6,478 bases of DNA from an uncultured Sphingorhabdus sp. (lineage in GTDB: Bacteria; Pseudomonadota; Alphaproteobacteria; Sphingomonadales; Sphingomonadaceae). The notes under the pieces are model-generated. The model was not told where the DNA came from. It worked only from the letters and a program-made list of their open reading frames with translations, and searched no databases. Position numbers and translations under genes: made by a program. Position 1 is the stretch's first letter, and the number at the start of each line of letters is the position of its first letter. Shown in pieces: positions 6,209 to 6,478 of the stretch. The stretch spans positions 1 through 6,478 of the forward strand of contig CALMYW010000443.1 in NCBI GenBank assembly GCA_937873665.1. The letters are read 5' to 3'.

Positions 6209-6413
6209 ACAGCTTCAACTGGTACGGCTCAGTGGGGGCAGGTCATTCGGACGAGCGCGCGTACCCCGTTCGCCACCATCGGGAACCCCTGCTAATGAAT
6301 GCGCCAGGAACAGTTGAGATGCGGCGCCTGGTGCTGGCGGTAACCGCTAAGCCAAGTTTGGATTGCACAAGAAGGGCAGTGGACACGGCCGCTGAATCCC
6401 CCGCCCCGGAAAC

Positions 6414-6450
6414 GTCCGCTTCGGGTCGCTTAGCGACTAACGGCCGGAAG
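6414..6450. repeat. Hairpin-forming intergenic repeat, copy 2
   Basis: The first 15 bases, GTCCGCTTCGGGTCG (6414-6428), are identical to 2383-2397. A perfect small hairpin, GTCGC-TTA-GCGAC (6425-6437), overlaps the end of the identical block. ACGGCCGGAAG (6440-6450) resembles ACCGGCCAGAAG of copy 1. The two copies stand in the same orientation on either side of the three-gene protease/collar cassette. Confidence 0.6.
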
Positions 6451-6478
6451 TAGCCCTTATCGTCATCCTGCATTGTCC

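Larger units (their letters stand above)
6088..6478. other. Intergenic region downstream of the caspase-like gene
   Basis: These 391 bp contain no gene I can support. An open frame at 6232-6453 (73 codons) and its minus-strand counterpart lack ribosome sites and recognisable protein features. What can be seen is a 7-bp stem-loop at 6182-6205 and the second copy of the repeat at 6414-6450, with composition returning to GC-rich after about 6230. Confidence 0.55.

Noticed and set aside
2450..6245. TGACCTG at 2450-2456 and its inverse CAGGTCA at 6239-6245 as transposon ends; the right-hand version (TGACCTGCCCCCA read on the minus strand) looks like some IS3-type termini
   Set aside because: Only seven bases match between the two ends, no target duplication flanks them and no transposase lies between. 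A relic of an insertion sequence end at 6233-6245 cannot be excluded, but the evidence is too thin to list.
6232..6453. Open frame of 73 codons on the plus strand
   Set aside because: No ribosome site, no recognisable motif, and it runs through the intergenic repeat at 6414-6450; an opposite-strand frame of similar length covers the same bases, as expected in GC-rich non-coding DNA.
1..6478. CRISPR array, tRNA, rRNA, integrase or toxin-antitoxin pair
   Set aside because: No regularly spaced repeats, no cloverleaf-like sequence with conserved TTCGA-type loop, and no integrase or toxin motif was seen on either strand.

Overview
The window looks like an accessory segment of a high-GC proteobacterial genome. 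Xanthomonadaceae or a near relative is my best guess, for three reasons: GC-rich codon use in the left part, the style of the divergent UmuDC/SRAP block, and a TACTAA half-site that resembles the LexA box known from Xanthomonadales. This assignment is inference; no rRNA, tRNA or species marker is present.

Left part (1-2353): a DNA-damage module. On the minus strand an unknown 101-residue protein (117-422) is followed after two bases by the start of an SRAP-family (HMCES/YedK-like) abasic-site protein (1-114), which runs off the window. Divergently, across a 172-bp spacer, lie umuD (595-1065) and umuC (1058-2353), which overlap by 8 bp and encode the two parts of an error-prone polymerase V. 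The spacer holds a perfect 7-bp dyad (464-487) and a possible LexA half-site (507-512), so both arms may be co-regulated.

Middle and right part (2731-6087): three genes in visibly more AT-rich DNA. On the minus strand is an exported metzincin-type zinc protease with a HEAT-like C-terminal region. Divergent from it, with the two start regions practically overlapping, is a probable two-gene operon: a predicted lipoprotein with a phage tail-collar-like domain and two histidine-rich repeats, then a 470-residue protein whose N-terminal half looks like a caspase/gingipain-fold (DUF6345-like) cysteine protease. I know of no described system with this composition; it is the best candidate here for something new.

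The spacers on either side of this cassette (2354-2730 and 6088-6478) carry no convincing genes. They share an identical 15-bp sequence (2383-2397 and 6414-6428) set in longer degenerate, hairpin-forming repeats. The cassette is therefore bracketed by related repeats, which fits acquisition by recombination but does not prove it. No CRISPR array, tRNA, integrase or intact insertion sequence was seen.
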